Source: J027 sp965215855 | GTDB lineage: Bacteria > Chloroflexota > Anaerolineae > Aggregatilineales > J027 | Reading direction: 5' to 3' | NCBI GenBank assembly: GCA_965215855.1 | Contig: CBDCER010000002.1 | Location: 248,001 to 312,000 of the forward strand | Length of the DNA stretch: 64,000 nt | Shown here: one piece after another, positions 26,683 through 35,267 of the stretch | Layout of the letters: each line of letters begins with the position of its first letter | Numbering within the stretch: position 1 is the first letter of the stretch | The notes under the pieces: generated by a model | Database searches by the model: none | What the model saw: the letters and a program-made list of their open reading frames with translations, nothing else | What the model was told of the DNA's origin: nothing | Position numbers and translations under genes: made by a program

Positions 26683-28461
26683 ATGACAAAACAAAGTACC
26701 GGTCTATCACCATCTGTATATGCTTTTCTTGTGCTTATACTAGCGTTCTTATTGGTGGGACTATACGTCTCAAATCGTGACCTAGAGACGGCGGGCGTCA
26801 CGGCGCAGGATGTATTGCTGCCCAATGTTGTACCTGCCACAGATGCCGAGGAAGGCCAGTTTAGTGAGTTGACTATTCACTATCCTGATGGCTGGAACGT
26901 CTTCTCGGATGGTAACGGGTATACTTTTACTTTACAAGAATCAGAAGAACCCGTTGAAATTACGTTTTTGATAAATCCCAGTTCTGTCGAGCAACTGGTG
27001 GTCGATGTCAACCCGGCTGGTGTGGATGGCAGCATTGTCGATTATCGCAATCCGCTGTTCAGTGAGGAAGATGGAGCGCGGTACTCTGTATCACGTCCAG
27101 GCGACCCCGGTCAACCGGATGTTATTGTTGACAATGTACTGCTCGGACTACCCGATCAACGCACGGTGCGAGCCACACTGCGAGCCACAGCCAACACCAT
27201 CAATGACCACCGTGAAGTCTTTGAGTTGATGTTGAGTAACCTGGAAGTTGACCCGTTGCCAGCAGTGGAACTTGTGGCGCGTGATAGCGTGGAAGCACCC
27301 GAATTGCCAAATGTGGCCGATGATCTGGGGACTGTGGTGGTGGTCAATTATCCTGATGGGTGGAGCGCCGCCAGTGGCAATGAGTTGAATGTTACTGGTG
27401 TGTTCACCGTGGATGAAGAAGCGGCCACACAGATGAATGTATTCTTGTTAGAACCAGAACTCACACCGTTGAGTCTGGGGCTGCAAGCAGGGCCAGAGGA
27501 AATGACGCCCACTGCCGTACTGGACATGTACCAGGCTACCCTGCCGGGGTCACTGGTGGTGCAGGCAGTAGAACCGGCAACGTTGGGTGGCTATGAAGGC
27601 GTCCGTATGGTACAACGCCTGCCAACTGAATTGGACCGTGTTAGAGAAGTGGGTATATTCGCTTACAATGATGAGTTATATCTGAGCTATTCACTGACGA
27701 CAGTGGCAGATTCATTGGGCGACGGTATGGCGACGGCTGATGCCATGCTGGCGACAGTCGCGGTGAATGAAGCCACTTATGCAGTACCCGCACGAGACGA
27801 AGCCGAGCCACTGGCGTTGGAGCAGAGCGCGACATCAGTGGCAACGGGCATCACCTATCAGGTTCCCGAAAGCTGGTTAACAGATGCTTCGCGTGACCCG
27901 CTATTGTCGTTTACAACGGAAGCGGCAACAGTCATATTTGTGGCAGCAGAGCCAGAATCAATGGCGGTTGATATACTCCAATTGCCAGATACCTCTGATT
28001 TATCTCCAATGGGATTGGTCGATCAGTTTTTGGGAATCCTCACTGAATCTGGACAAATTGCCGGAGAACCACTGCAACCTGCCACCGTCCACCAAGCAGG
28101 TGATTTTGAAGGCGCATCGTTTGTCACGGCCGCGTCGCTGCTGCCAGGGCAGGTATGGCCGGTGAATGTCATTGAGTTTGGCATCATGGAATTGCCTGAC
28201 GGGCGTTTACTGACCTATCAGATCATTGGGGCGAATGAAGAATTTGCCCAACTGCGGGCAACAGTTGATGCCATTGTCGCCTCGTTGGAATTTGCAGACA
28301 CAGATACAGAAGCAACGAACGAAGAAGATACCGATGAAAGTGCTGATGAGGCAGAGGTCAGCGATGAATCGGTAGAAGAAGACGATAGCACGGAGGCAGA
28401 GGAAACTTCGGGCGAGTCAGAAACAGAAGGTGATGACAGCGAATCGGATACGAGCGAATAG
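26683..28461 (+). CDS. Anchored extracellular protein with three related domains and acidic tail
   Basis: Not recognised. A 592-residue protein with an N-terminal membrane anchor (about 10-30). Three similar segments each open with a PDGW/PESW-type motif: HYPDGWNVFSDG (~65), NYPDGWSAASGN (~222) and YQVPESWLTDAS (~390), giving a repeat of roughly 160 residues reminiscent of PsbP-like folds. The last ~55 residues are almost entirely Asp, Glu, Ser and Thr, encoded by repetitive GA-rich DNA. Good ribosome site (GGAGG) before the ATG. Probably outside the membrane; role unknown. Confidence 0.6.
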   Translation: MTKQSTGLSPSVYAFLVLILAFLLVGLYVSNRDLETAGVTAQDVLLPNVVPATDAEEGQFSELTIHYPDGWNVFSDGNGYTFTLQESEEPVEITFLINPSSVEQLVVDVNPAGVDGSIVDYRNPLFSEEDGARYSVSRPGDPGQPDVIVDNVLLGLPDQRTVRATLRATANTINDHREVFELMLSNLEVDPLPAVELVARDSVEAPELPNVADDLGTVVVVNYPDGWSAASGNELNVTGVFTVDEEAATQMNVFLLEPELTPLSLGLQAGPEEMTPTAVLDMYQATLPGSLVVQAVEPATLGGYEGVRMVQRLPTELDRVREVGIFAYNDELYLSYSLTTVADSLGDGMATADAMLATVAVNEATYAVPARDEAEPLALEQSATSVATGITYQVPESWLTDASRDPLLSFTTEAATVIFVAAEPESMAVDILQLPDTSDLSPMGLVDQFLGILTESGQIAGEPLQPATVHQAGDFEGASFVTAASLLPGQVWPVNVIEFGIMELPDGRLLTYQIIGANEEFAQLRATVDAIVASLEFADTDTEATNEEDTDESADEAEVSDESVEEDDSTEAEETSGESETEGDDSESDTSE

Positions 28462-28484
28462 ATTCAGACCATCACCTGGGGTTC

Positions 28485-28509
28485 GGGCGTCCTCATCAAC
28501 AAAACGCCC
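28485..28509 (+). terminator. Possible terminator after the surface-protein gene
   Basis: Stem GGGCGT/ACGCCC with a 13-base loop 24 bases after the stop, followed by only a short T-rich stretch (ATTTGTTGGTT). Weak. Confidence 0.35.
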
Positions 28510-28574
28510 ATTTGTTGGTTAATCATCAGGTGAATTGAGAATGGAGGGGAGCGCGTCAGAGCGCTGTATTGTTT

Positions 28575-30065
28575 ATGACGGATTTGGTACGGAATTTAAT
28601 TGGTGGTCAATGGGTCGAAGGTGAAACGAGCACGACGTTTAGATCTATCAACCCCGCTACAGAAGAAACTATTGCTGATATAACGATGAGTGCGGCAGCC
28701 GACGTAGAAGCTGCTGTAAAGGCTGCTAAAGCGGCTTATCAAAGCTGGCGATTGACCCCAGCCCCGCGACGCGGCGAGGTATTGTTCCGCGTGGCGCAAT
28801 TGTTGACGGAACGCAAAGAGGAATTGGCGCGACTGGCAACGCAAGAAATGGGCAAAATCGTCGCGGAAACAGCCGGTGATGTGCAAGAGGCCATCGACAT
28901 GGCTTACTACATGGGCGGTGAAGGCCGCCGCCTGATGGGGTATACTGCGCCGGTCGAGATGCCGAATAAGTTTGGGATGGCGCTGCGAGATAGCGTGGGC
29001 GTGGTCGGGTTAGTGACACCCTGGAATTTTCCATATGCAGTGCCGAGTTGGAAGATGTTGCCCGCATTGATCGCCGGAAACACAGTGATCTGGAAACCGG
29101 CTGAAGATACCCCCGTATCTAGCGCGGCTTTTGTGAAGGTGTTTGAAGATGCCGGATTGCCGCCAGGAGTGTTGAATTTGGTGTTGGGCGCGGGCGAAAC
29201 TGGCGCGGCGTTGGTCGAGAATCCGGGTGTACGAATCATCTCGTTCACAGGTTCGACACAAACCGGACTGAAGGTCTATACCAAAGCCGCCAGCCTGGGC
29301 AAGAAAGTGTCGCTGGAAATGGGTGGCAAGAATGCCATCATTGTGATGGACGATGCTAATTTTGATCTGGCGGTGGACGCGATTACATGGAGCGCCTATG
29401 GCACAACCGGCCAGCGTTGCACGGCCTGTAGTCGCCTGATTGTGCAAAAAGGCATTAAGCCAAAGCTGATTGAAGCTTTGATTGAAAAGGCAAAGACGAT
29501 CAAACTAGGGAATGGCCTGGATGAATCGGTAACGATGGGGCCACTGGTCAATCAGAAGGCGCTGGAAAAAGTTGCGGGATACATGACGGTGGCGCGGTCT
29601 GACGGTGCAATCATCGCCGCCGGTGGCAACCGCCCGAATATGAAAAAGGGCTACTTTTTCGAGCCGACGCTGCTGGATGGTGTGACGCCGGAAATGCGGG
29701 TGGCGCAGGAAGAAATTTTTGGGCCAGTGCTGTCGGTGATCGAAGTGGCCTCGCTGGAAGAGGCGGTTGAGGTCAATAATCGCACACCCTATGGGCTTTC
29801 GAGCAGCATTTTCACCGAAAATGTGAATGCAGTTTTCCGTGCAATTCGGGATTTGACAACAGGGATTGTATATATCAATCACGGCACAACGGGGGCCGAA
29901 ATTCAGTTCCCGTTCGGTGGCACACGCGGAACCGGCAATGGAATGCGTGAAGCTGGTCAGGTTGGGTTGGACGCCTTCACGGAATGGAAATCGGTGTATG
30001 TAGACTATAGTGGCCGTTTGCAGCGGGCACAGATTGATACCGAGGATGTTCTGGGGGCGCTGTAG
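28575..30065 (+). CDS. NAD(P)-dependent aldehyde dehydrogenase
   Basis: A 496-residue member of the ALDH superfamily, oxidising an aldehyde to an acid. The coenzyme region has TPWNFPYAVPSWKMLPAL and FTGSTQTG; the general base is the Glu in SLEMGGKN and the nucleophile the Cys in TGQRCTACSR. The end, FGGTRGTGNGMREAG, is typical of semialdehyde-type enzymes, but the substrate cannot be fixed. The ATG at 28575 is chosen over a TTG two codons upstream; no strong ribosome site precedes either. Confidence 0.93.
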   Translation: MTDLVRNLIGGQWVEGETSTTFRSINPATEETIADITMSAAADVEAAVKAAKAAYQSWRLTPAPRRGEVLFRVAQLLTERKEELARLATQEMGKIVAETAGDVQEAIDMAYYMGGEGRRLMGYTAPVEMPNKFGMALRDSVGVVGLVTPWNFPYAVPSWKMLPALIAGNTVIWKPAEDTPVSSAAFVKVFEDAGLPPGVLNLVLGAGETGAALVENPGVRIISFTGSTQTGLKVYTKAASLGKKVSLEMGGKNAIIVMDDANFDLAVDAITWSAYGTTGQRCTACSRLIVQKGIKPKLIEALIEKAKTIKLGNGLDESVTMGPLVNQKALEKVAGYMTVARSDGAIIAAGGNRPNMKKGYFFEPTLLDGVTPEMRVAQEEIFGPVLSVIEVASLEEAVEVNNRTPYGLSSSIFTENVNAVFRAIRDLTTGIVYINHGTTGAEIQFPFGGTRGTGNGMREAGQVGLDAFTEWKSVYVDYSGRLQRAQIDTEDVLGAL

Positions 30066-30083
30066 GAAATCAGAAGCGCCATC

Positions 30084-30112
30084 GTAGGGGAAGGTCTGAG
30101 ACCCTTCCCTAC
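30084..30112 (+). terminator. Strong hairpin after the dehydrogenase gene
   Basis: A 13-position stem (GTAGGGGAAGGTC with GACCCTTCCCTAC, one wobble and one mismatch) and a 3-base loop. No T-run follows, so it may be a terminator, an mRNA 3' end protector or a repeat. Confidence 0.4.
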
Positions 30113-30177
30113 TCGAATTGCTTGTGGAATTTGGCACAATAGAATAAAATCAATCGTGGTGCAAATTATTATGAAGA

Positions 30178-30206
30178 CTGGCACTCTGCGCGAGACCTGT
30201 TAAAAT
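30178..30206 (+). promoter_or_regulatory. Probable promoter of the iscX-nuoB-nuoCD-nuoI cluster
   Basis: CTGGCA and TAAAAT are 17 bases apart, with TG one base before the -10 (extended -10). It ends 15 bases before the ATG at 30222, giving a very short leader. Confidence 0.4.
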
Positions 30207-30221
30207 TTGGGCTTGTTGTTT

Positions 30222-30431
30222 ATGAATAATCCGCTGTACTGGGATTCGACTTACGAAATTGCGCTAAATTTGATGCGCCAATATCCGGAGGCTGATCCCT
30301 CGACAGTGGGAACGCAACATTTATTGAAATTGATTCTGGCATTGCCAAACTTTGCTGATGAACCACAACTCGCTCATGATGATTTACTGGTTGACATTTT
30401 GAGAGTTTGGTACGAGGAGGTCACGTTTTAA
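30222..30431 (+). CDS. iscX: IscX-family protein
   Basis: A 69-residue acidic protein matching the IscX (YfhJ) family position by position: WDS near the start, EIALNLMRQYPEADPSTV, then FADEP and VDILRVWYEE at the end. E. coli IscX binds the cysteine desulfurase and iron and tunes Fe-S assembly. The ATG at 30222 gives normal family length. Its stop overlaps the nuoB start by one base (TAATG), linking it to an Fe-S protein gene instead of the usual isc operon. Confidence 0.85.
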   Translation: MNNPLYWDSTYEIALNLMRQYPEADPSTVGTQHLLKLILALPNFADEPQLAHDDLLVDILRVWYEEVTF

Positions 30432-31090
30432 TGACGAACGAGCCACTTGATCTGCGCGAATTGCATGATCCTGAAATACCTGTGCCGGAGGGTCTGGAAG
30501 GAAATCTGGCCGCGACCACATTGAGCCGTATCTATAACTGGAGCCGGGCACGTTCGACATGGCCGGTCTTGTTTGGACTGGCGTGTTGTGCGATTGAAAT
30601 GATCGCCACCGCTGCGTCGCGATATGACCTGTCACGCTTCGGCATGGAAGTGATGCGGGCCAGCCCCCGTCAGGCGGACTTGCTGATTATATCGGGCACG
30701 GTGACTAAGAAAATGGTTGTGCCGATTGTCCGCATCTACAATCAGATGCCAGAGCCGAAGTATGTGCTGGCAATGGGAGCCTGTGCATCAGGCGGTGGGC
30801 CATTCAAAGAGGGCTACAACGTCGTCAGCGGGATTGACAAGTATATCCCGGTGGATGTGTATGTGCCGGGTTGCCCACCAACTCCCCAAGCATTGCTGCA
30901 TGGCTTCATAACATTGCACAAGAAAATGGAAGGGCAGAAGTTGTTCCAACGCAATAGCACGCCCTGGTACAGTCGTGGGCCGGTGGACGAGGTTCCCTTG
31001 CCAGTGCTTGGCCCCGATATTATTGACCCTCGTCAGGCAGCAGCCTTGCGCCGCGAGGCTGAACAGATGGCCGCCGAGCCGATGGATTAA
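30431..31090 (+). CDS. nuoB: NADH-quinone oxidoreductase subunit B
   Basis: A 219-residue NuoB, which carries cluster N2 next to the quinone site of respiratory complex I. The cluster ligands are visible: adjacent Cys52/Cys53 in GLACCAIEM, GACASGGG, and VPGCPPTPQALL. GAGGAGG lies eight bases before the ATG at 30431. The ~40-residue C-terminal extension is variable in the family. Confidence 0.96.
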   Translation: MTNEPLDLRELHDPEIPVPEGLEGNLAATTLSRIYNWSRARSTWPVLFGLACCAIEMIATAASRYDLSRFGMEVMRASPRQADLLIISGTVTKKMVVPIVRIYNQMPEPKYVLAMGACASGGGPFKEGYNVVSGIDKYIPVDVYVPGCPPTPQALLHGFITLHKKMEGQKLFQRNSTPWYSRGPVDEVPLPVLGPDIIDPRQAAALRREAEQMAAEPMD

Positions 31091-31092
31091 CC

Positions 31093-31117
31093 CCCGACAT
31101 CCGAGGTTGTTGTCGGG
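31093..31117 (+). other. Intercistronic hairpin between nuoB and nuoCD
   Basis: Stem CCCGACA/TGTCGGG with an 11-base loop in the 49-base gap. No T-run follows, so it may mark an mRNA processing point rather than an end. Confidence 0.35.
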
Positions 31118-31139
31118 TTACATATTTGAGGAGTCGTGA

Positions 31140-32990
31140 ATGACAGATCAACCGAAGGAACTTGTTGCTGATCCCTCCCAGGAAGCCCTGGAAATCCTTT
31201 CACGATTTTCCGGTCAGATCCAGGCTGATGACCGTGAGAATTTTGAGGGTATTGTGGTCGACCGCGACGCGCTATCTGATGTGGCCCTGGCTGTTCGTGA
31301 TGAACTGGGCTACGACTATTTATCAAGCGCAACAGCGGTGGACTATCACGATTGGGGGGATTATTTTGAGATGGTTTACCATTGCTATCGCACGACAGGT
31401 GGTGAGCCGCTGGTGATGAAAGCCCGCACCCCGCGTGATGTGGCGACGCTGCCGAGTCTGGTGAGTGTGTGGCCGGGGGCAGATTTCCAGGAGCGCGAAG
31501 CCTATGACTTGATGGGCATTCACTTCGCCGGACACCCCAATTTGAAGCGGATCTTGATGTGGGAAGGTTTTGAAGGCCACCCGCTGCGGAAAGATTGGAA
31601 AGAAGCTTATTACGAGGATGCGCATAAGCCTTTTAAGTCACGCTGGCCGGGCGGCGATGTGCAACGTGCTGAGGAACACAGTCCTTTTGGCAAGAACGTG
31701 CGCTATCCGCAAGGCTTCACGCTGGATCAGGCCGATGATATTTCAGAAGATGACCACTATGAAGGGCTGAATCTGGGTGTGCATATCGAAGGCGGTATGC
31801 AGACGGATCGCCTGATTGTCAACCTGGGGCCGCATCATCCCAGTACGCATGGGGTGTTCCGCATGGTCGCCACATTGAATGGCGAGACGGTGGAAACGCT
31901 GGAACCGGTGATGGGTTATCTGCACCGAAATCATGAGAAAATCGGTGAGCGCAATACATGGCCGATGAATATGCCGTTCACGGATCGTTTGGACTATATC
32001 AGCAGCATGGGCAACAACCATGGCTATGCGCTGGCGATTGAAGAATTGATGGATCGCAATGGCGTCAAAGGCTTCTCGCAGCCAACGGAACGGGCCGAGG
32101 TTATTCGAGTGCTGATGGTAGAGTTGACACGCTTCGTCAACCATATCTGGGCGATTGGCTTCTTGCTGAACGACCTGGGTGCTTTCTTCACCCCGGCGCT
32201 ATATGCCATCTGGGAACGTGAACTGATCCTGGATTTCTTTGAGGCGACGGCTGGCAGCCGGATGATGTGCAACTATATGCGGTTTGGAGGAGTGGTCGCG
32301 GATCTTCCAGAACGTATGAAAGCCCAGGCCGTTCTGGAAAACGACATCTTGCGTGATGTGGATACGATGACATTCCTGCAAGAAATGATCTTTGAACGAT
32401 TGCCGCGTTTTGTGGACGAATATCACCGCCTCTTGACGCAAAATGAAATCGTGGTCACGCGTACACAAGGTGTGGGTATTCTGCCAGCGGAAATGGCAAT
32501 TGCCTACAGTGCGGCAGGGCCGATCTTGCGCGGAAGCGGTGTGCCATATGATGTGCGCCGGGCACAACCGTATAGCATCTACCCCGAACTGGACTTCGAC
32601 ATCCCGATAGGTAAAAACGGCGATGTTTATGATCGCTATTTGGTGCGGCTGGAAGAAATGCGCCAGAGTCTTCGTATCCTTCAGCAGATTTATCCGCGCT
32701 TGGTGGATACGGCGGGCATGAGTGTCTTTGGGTTGGATGCCTATAGCCCACGCATGGGCAAAGGTGGCGAGTCCTACGGACGCGTCGAAAATCCGAAGGG
32801 CGAGTTGGGTTACTATGTGGTGGCCCGGCCCGGCAAGGAACACGACCAGAATCCCTGGCGCTATCATATCCGCGCCCCAAGCTACATCAACCTGACGGCG
32901 TTGGAAGAAATGAGCAAGGGCCATAAGGTGGCTGACCTGGTGGTCATTCTGGGTAGTATTGATATTGTTCTTGGGGAAGTGGATCGCTAG
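31140..32990 (+). CDS. nuoCD: Fused NADH-quinone oxidoreductase subunits C and D
   Basis: A 616-residue fusion of the two peripheral-arm subunits. Residues about 1-195 are NuoC (FQEREAYDLMGIHFAGHPNLKR, HPLRKDW). Residues about 220-616 are NuoD: NLGPHHPSTHGVFR, the quinone-site region, LGYLHR-like MGYLHRNHEKIGE and RMGKGGESYGRVENPKGE. NuoC-NuoD fusion occurs in several lineages. Together with NuoB it forms the quinone-reducing module. GAGGAG precedes the ATG. Confidence 0.96.
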   Translation: MTDQPKELVADPSQEALEILSRFSGQIQADDRENFEGIVVDRDALSDVALAVRDELGYDYLSSATAVDYHDWGDYFEMVYHCYRTTGGEPLVMKARTPRDVATLPSLVSVWPGADFQEREAYDLMGIHFAGHPNLKRILMWEGFEGHPLRKDWKEAYYEDAHKPFKSRWPGGDVQRAEEHSPFGKNVRYPQGFTLDQADDISEDDHYEGLNLGVHIEGGMQTDRLIVNLGPHHPSTHGVFRMVATLNGETVETLEPVMGYLHRNHEKIGERNTWPMNMPFTDRLDYISSMGNNHGYALAIEELMDRNGVKGFSQPTERAEVIRVLMVELTRFVNHIWAIGFLLNDLGAFFTPALYAIWERELILDFFEATAGSRMMCNYMRFGGVVADLPERMKAQAVLENDILRDVDTMTFLQEMIFERLPRFVDEYHRLLTQNEIVVTRTQGVGILPAEMAIAYSAAGPILRGSGVPYDVRRAQPYSIYPELDFDIPIGKNGDVYDRYLVRLEEMRQSLRILQQIYPRLVDTAGMSVFGLDAYSPRMGKGGESYGRVENPKGELGYYVVARPGKEHDQNPWRYHIRAPSYINLTALEEMSKGHKVADLVVILGSIDIVLGEVDR

Positions 32991-32998
32991 GAGGTAGC

Positions 32999-34528
32999 AT
33001 GTACGGAATAGGAATCTGGAAAGGGCTGCGCGTCACGCTCCAGCATTTTGTCGATACGTTTGCGATAAATCCGCGTGGAACCAAACGCACACCAGATGGA
33101 TTTGAACTCCGGCAAGGAACCCAATCTAAGGGGCTGTGGACGGTTGAGTATCCTGATGAGAAACTAGCGATGCCGGAACGGTTCCGCTTTGTGCCCTTCC
33201 TGGTGGTCAACAACTACGATGATCCCTATGCACCAGGACATGATTGGTGTACGTCGTGCGGTATTTGTGCAAAGGTGTGCCCGCCACAGTGCATCTGGAT
33301 TGTGCGCGGCAAACATCCCGACACCGGACGTCCCAAGCCGGAACCAGAAGCATTCTATATCGACATCGACATTTGCATGAACTGTGGCTACTGTGCGGAA
33401 TATTGCCCGTTTGACGCGATCAAGATGGATCATGATTACGAACTGGCATCGTATGACCGCACGACCAATCACATTTTTGATAAGAAGCGGCTTTCCAAAG
33501 AGGTGCGTTATTGGCAGACGGTGGCCCCAACCCGGTCGTTGGAAGAGGCCGAGGGGCGTGGTCAATGGGAGCATAAAGATACACTGAAGGTCGCCAAGAA
33601 AGCTGGCATCGCCATGACCGAGCCGGTCTGGGAAAAGCGAGAATCGGCGGTGCATAATCCGGACATCGTGGCAGCGAAGCAAGCCGCAGCGGCCCCGACT
33701 CCCAGTGCGGTAGCAGCCCCGTTGGCGGCAGCAACGCCAGTCGGTGTGTCGATTGATGTTGAGGGTGCGAGTGTGGATCAACTGGCGGAGTGGGCAGCCG
33801 ATGATGGATTGCCAATGCCAGCCCGGTCGGCAGCAGCATTGCGGCTGGACGGCATGATACGTGCCAAAGAATTCAAGCCGACCTCAGCCCATCGCAAAGC
33901 TGTTTCTGCTGCTAAGAAAGCCGCCAAAGCTGCCGGAACAACCATCAACGATTTGGCAGAAGATTACAAACCGGGTGAAGTGGTTGCAACCGCTCCGGCA
34001 ATCCCCGCGGCTCCGGTTGCCGCCGCAGTCGCACCAGTAGAAGCTGCCGCTCCAGCCGGTGTGTCGATTGATGTCGAGGGCGCTGACCCCGACCAATTGG
34101 CAACCTGGTCGGCAGATGAAGGATTGCCATTGGAAGCACGGGCCGCCGCCGCTGTACGCCTGGATGGCATGATCCGCGCCAAGGAATTCAAGCCAACATC
34201 AACTCATCGTAAGGCTGTTTCTTCCGCAAAGAAAGCAGCAAAAGCCGCCGACACGACGATTGGCGATGTGGCACAAAGCTATCAACCAGGACAGGTAGCC
34301 CCAGCAGCTGCCGCGCCGATTGTCGAAGCGGTCGCTGACCAAGCAGCGGTCGTTAGCGAAGCAGTAGAAGACGTGGTGGCCGATGCCGGTGATTTCATGG
34401 CTGAGATCGAGGCGTGCCGTGAACTGGAACGCAAAGGCAAAGCTAAAGAGATCAAACTGGTCAGCGCCGACCGCAAGCGTATTGCTCAGGCGAAAAAGCT
34501 GGCAAAGGAAAATGGAGTCGAGTGGTAA
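32999..34528 (+). CDS. nuoI: NuoI-like ferredoxin subunit with long repeat-bearing C-terminal extension
   Basis: A 509-residue protein, against about 150-220 for usual NuoI. The N-terminal ~190 residues are standard: two [4Fe-4S] motifs, CTSCGICAKVCPPQC near 82 and CMNCGYCAEYCPFDA near 126. From about 225 the chain becomes Ala/Lys/Pro-rich and has an ~80-residue module twice (249-328 and 354-433), each running from GVSIDVEG to YKPGEV or YQPGQV, with conserved LDGMIRAKEFKPTS. A third, shortened copy ends the protein (VSADRKRIAQAKKLAKENG). The reading frame and codon use continue smoothly, so it does not look like a sequencing fusion. Function of the tail unknown. Confidence 0.9.
   Translation: MYGIGIWKGLRVTLQHFVDTFAINPRGTKRTPDGFELRQGTQSKGLWTVEYPDEKLAMPERFRFVPFLVVNNYDDPYAPGHDWCTSCGICAKVCPPQCIWIVRGKHPDTGRPKPEPEAFYIDIDICMNCGYCAEYCPFDAIKMDHDYELASYDRTTNHIFDKKRLSKEVRYWQTVAPTRSLEEAEGRGQWEHKDTLKVAKKAGIAMTEPVWEKRESAVHNPDIVAAKQAAAAPTPSAVAAPLAAATPVGVSIDVEGASVDQLAEWAADDGLPMPARSAAALRLDGMIRAKEFKPTSAHRKAVSAAKKAAKAAGTTINDLAEDYKPGEVVATAPAIPAAPVAAAVAPVEAAAPAGVSIDVEGADPDQLATWSADEGLPLEARAAAAVRLDGMIRAKEFKPTSTHRKAVSSAKKAAKAADTTIGDVAQSYQPGQVAPAAAAPIVEAVADQAAVVSEAVEDVVADAGDFMAEIEACRELERKGKAKEIKLVSADRKRIAQAKKLAKENGVEW
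33743..34297 (+). repeat. Two 240-bp in-frame repeats within nuoI
   Basis: Units at 33743-33982 and 34058-34297, period 315 bases, each coding for about 80 residues of clearly related sequence. They are diverged at the DNA level, so the duplication is old and maintained as protein. Confidence 0.8.
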
Positions 34529-34558
34529 TACGCTCGATCCGATGATTCGGAGTGTTGG

Positions 34559-34591
34559 AGAGGGTGTGCTGCGTGCCGCCCTCTTTTGTTT
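34559..34591 (+). terminator. Terminator of the nuo cluster
   Basis: Stem AGAGGG/CCCTCT with a 14-base loop that can pair further, then TTTGTTTT. It lies 31 bases after the nuoI stop and just before the MoaB/Mog start. Confidence 0.6.
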
Positions 34592-34612
34592 TGGGAGAAA
34601 GGATCTTGCGAT

Positions 34613-35128
34613 ATGCCCAGCGAGGATCATAAAGCAGCAGCAGCTGATACTGTGCAGAGTGTCCCCTGTGCAATTGTAACGGTCAGTGACACACGCACGG
34701 CGGAAACTGACAAAAGTGGACAGGCGATCCGTGAACTACTGGAAACAGCAGGACATCAGGTGGTGGCCTATCATATTGTGAAAGATGAGCCGGACGATAT
34801 TGGGCCACTGTTAGATCAGTTGGCGAATAGCGAAGCGCGGGTGATCCTGATAAATGGAGGAACAGGCATTGGGCCACGTGACCGGACGTATGATGTGGTG
34901 GCGGGACGTCTGGAGAAAACGATGCCGGGCTTTGGCGAACTGTTCCGCATGTTGAGCTATGAGGAAATCGGCTCGGCAGCCATGCTATCGCGGGCAGTTG
35001 CAGGCGTTTACCAGGGAACGGTCATAGTCTCGATGCCAGGTAGTACAGGGGCGGTCAAGCTGGCGGTGAATAAGCTGATTCTGCCGGAGATTCAACATCT
35101 GGCGTGGGAAGTGGCGGGGCGACAGTGA
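34613..35128 (+). CDS. MoaB/Mog-family molybdopterin biosynthesis protein
   Basis: A 171-residue MoaB/MogA-like protein that adenylylates molybdopterin before metal insertion. Family marks are AIVTVSDTRTAETDKSG, NGGTGIGPRDRTYDVV and SMPGSTGAVKLAV. The ATG at 34613 has AAGGA about 9 bases upstream; a start nine codons earlier is possible but lies in the preceding terminator. The bases between its stop and 35268 hold nothing I can name. Confidence 0.9.
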   Translation: MPSEDHKAAAADTVQSVPCAIVTVSDTRTAETDKSGQAIRELLETAGHQVVAYHIVKDEPDDIGPLLDQLANSEARVILINGGTGIGPRDRTYDVVAGRLEKTMPGFGELFRMLSYEEIGSAAMLSRAVAGVYQGTVIVSMPGSTGAVKLAVNKLILPEIQHLAWEVAGRQ

Positions 35129-35267
35129 GGAGTCCCGGTCGATTTTGGCCTGCCCTACTACTATCAGGCGGTGGTTTGGAGAGGAATCGCATACGGCGCG
35201 GGCGAGGTCTGGCCGCAGGTCAGGGCGAGGTCGCACGTGCGGAGGTAATCACAGGAAATGCTACCTT

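Noticed and set aside
33700..34525. NuoI extension as a frameshift or gene fusion artefact
   Set aside because: The frame is continuous, the repeats are protein-level, and codon use does not change.
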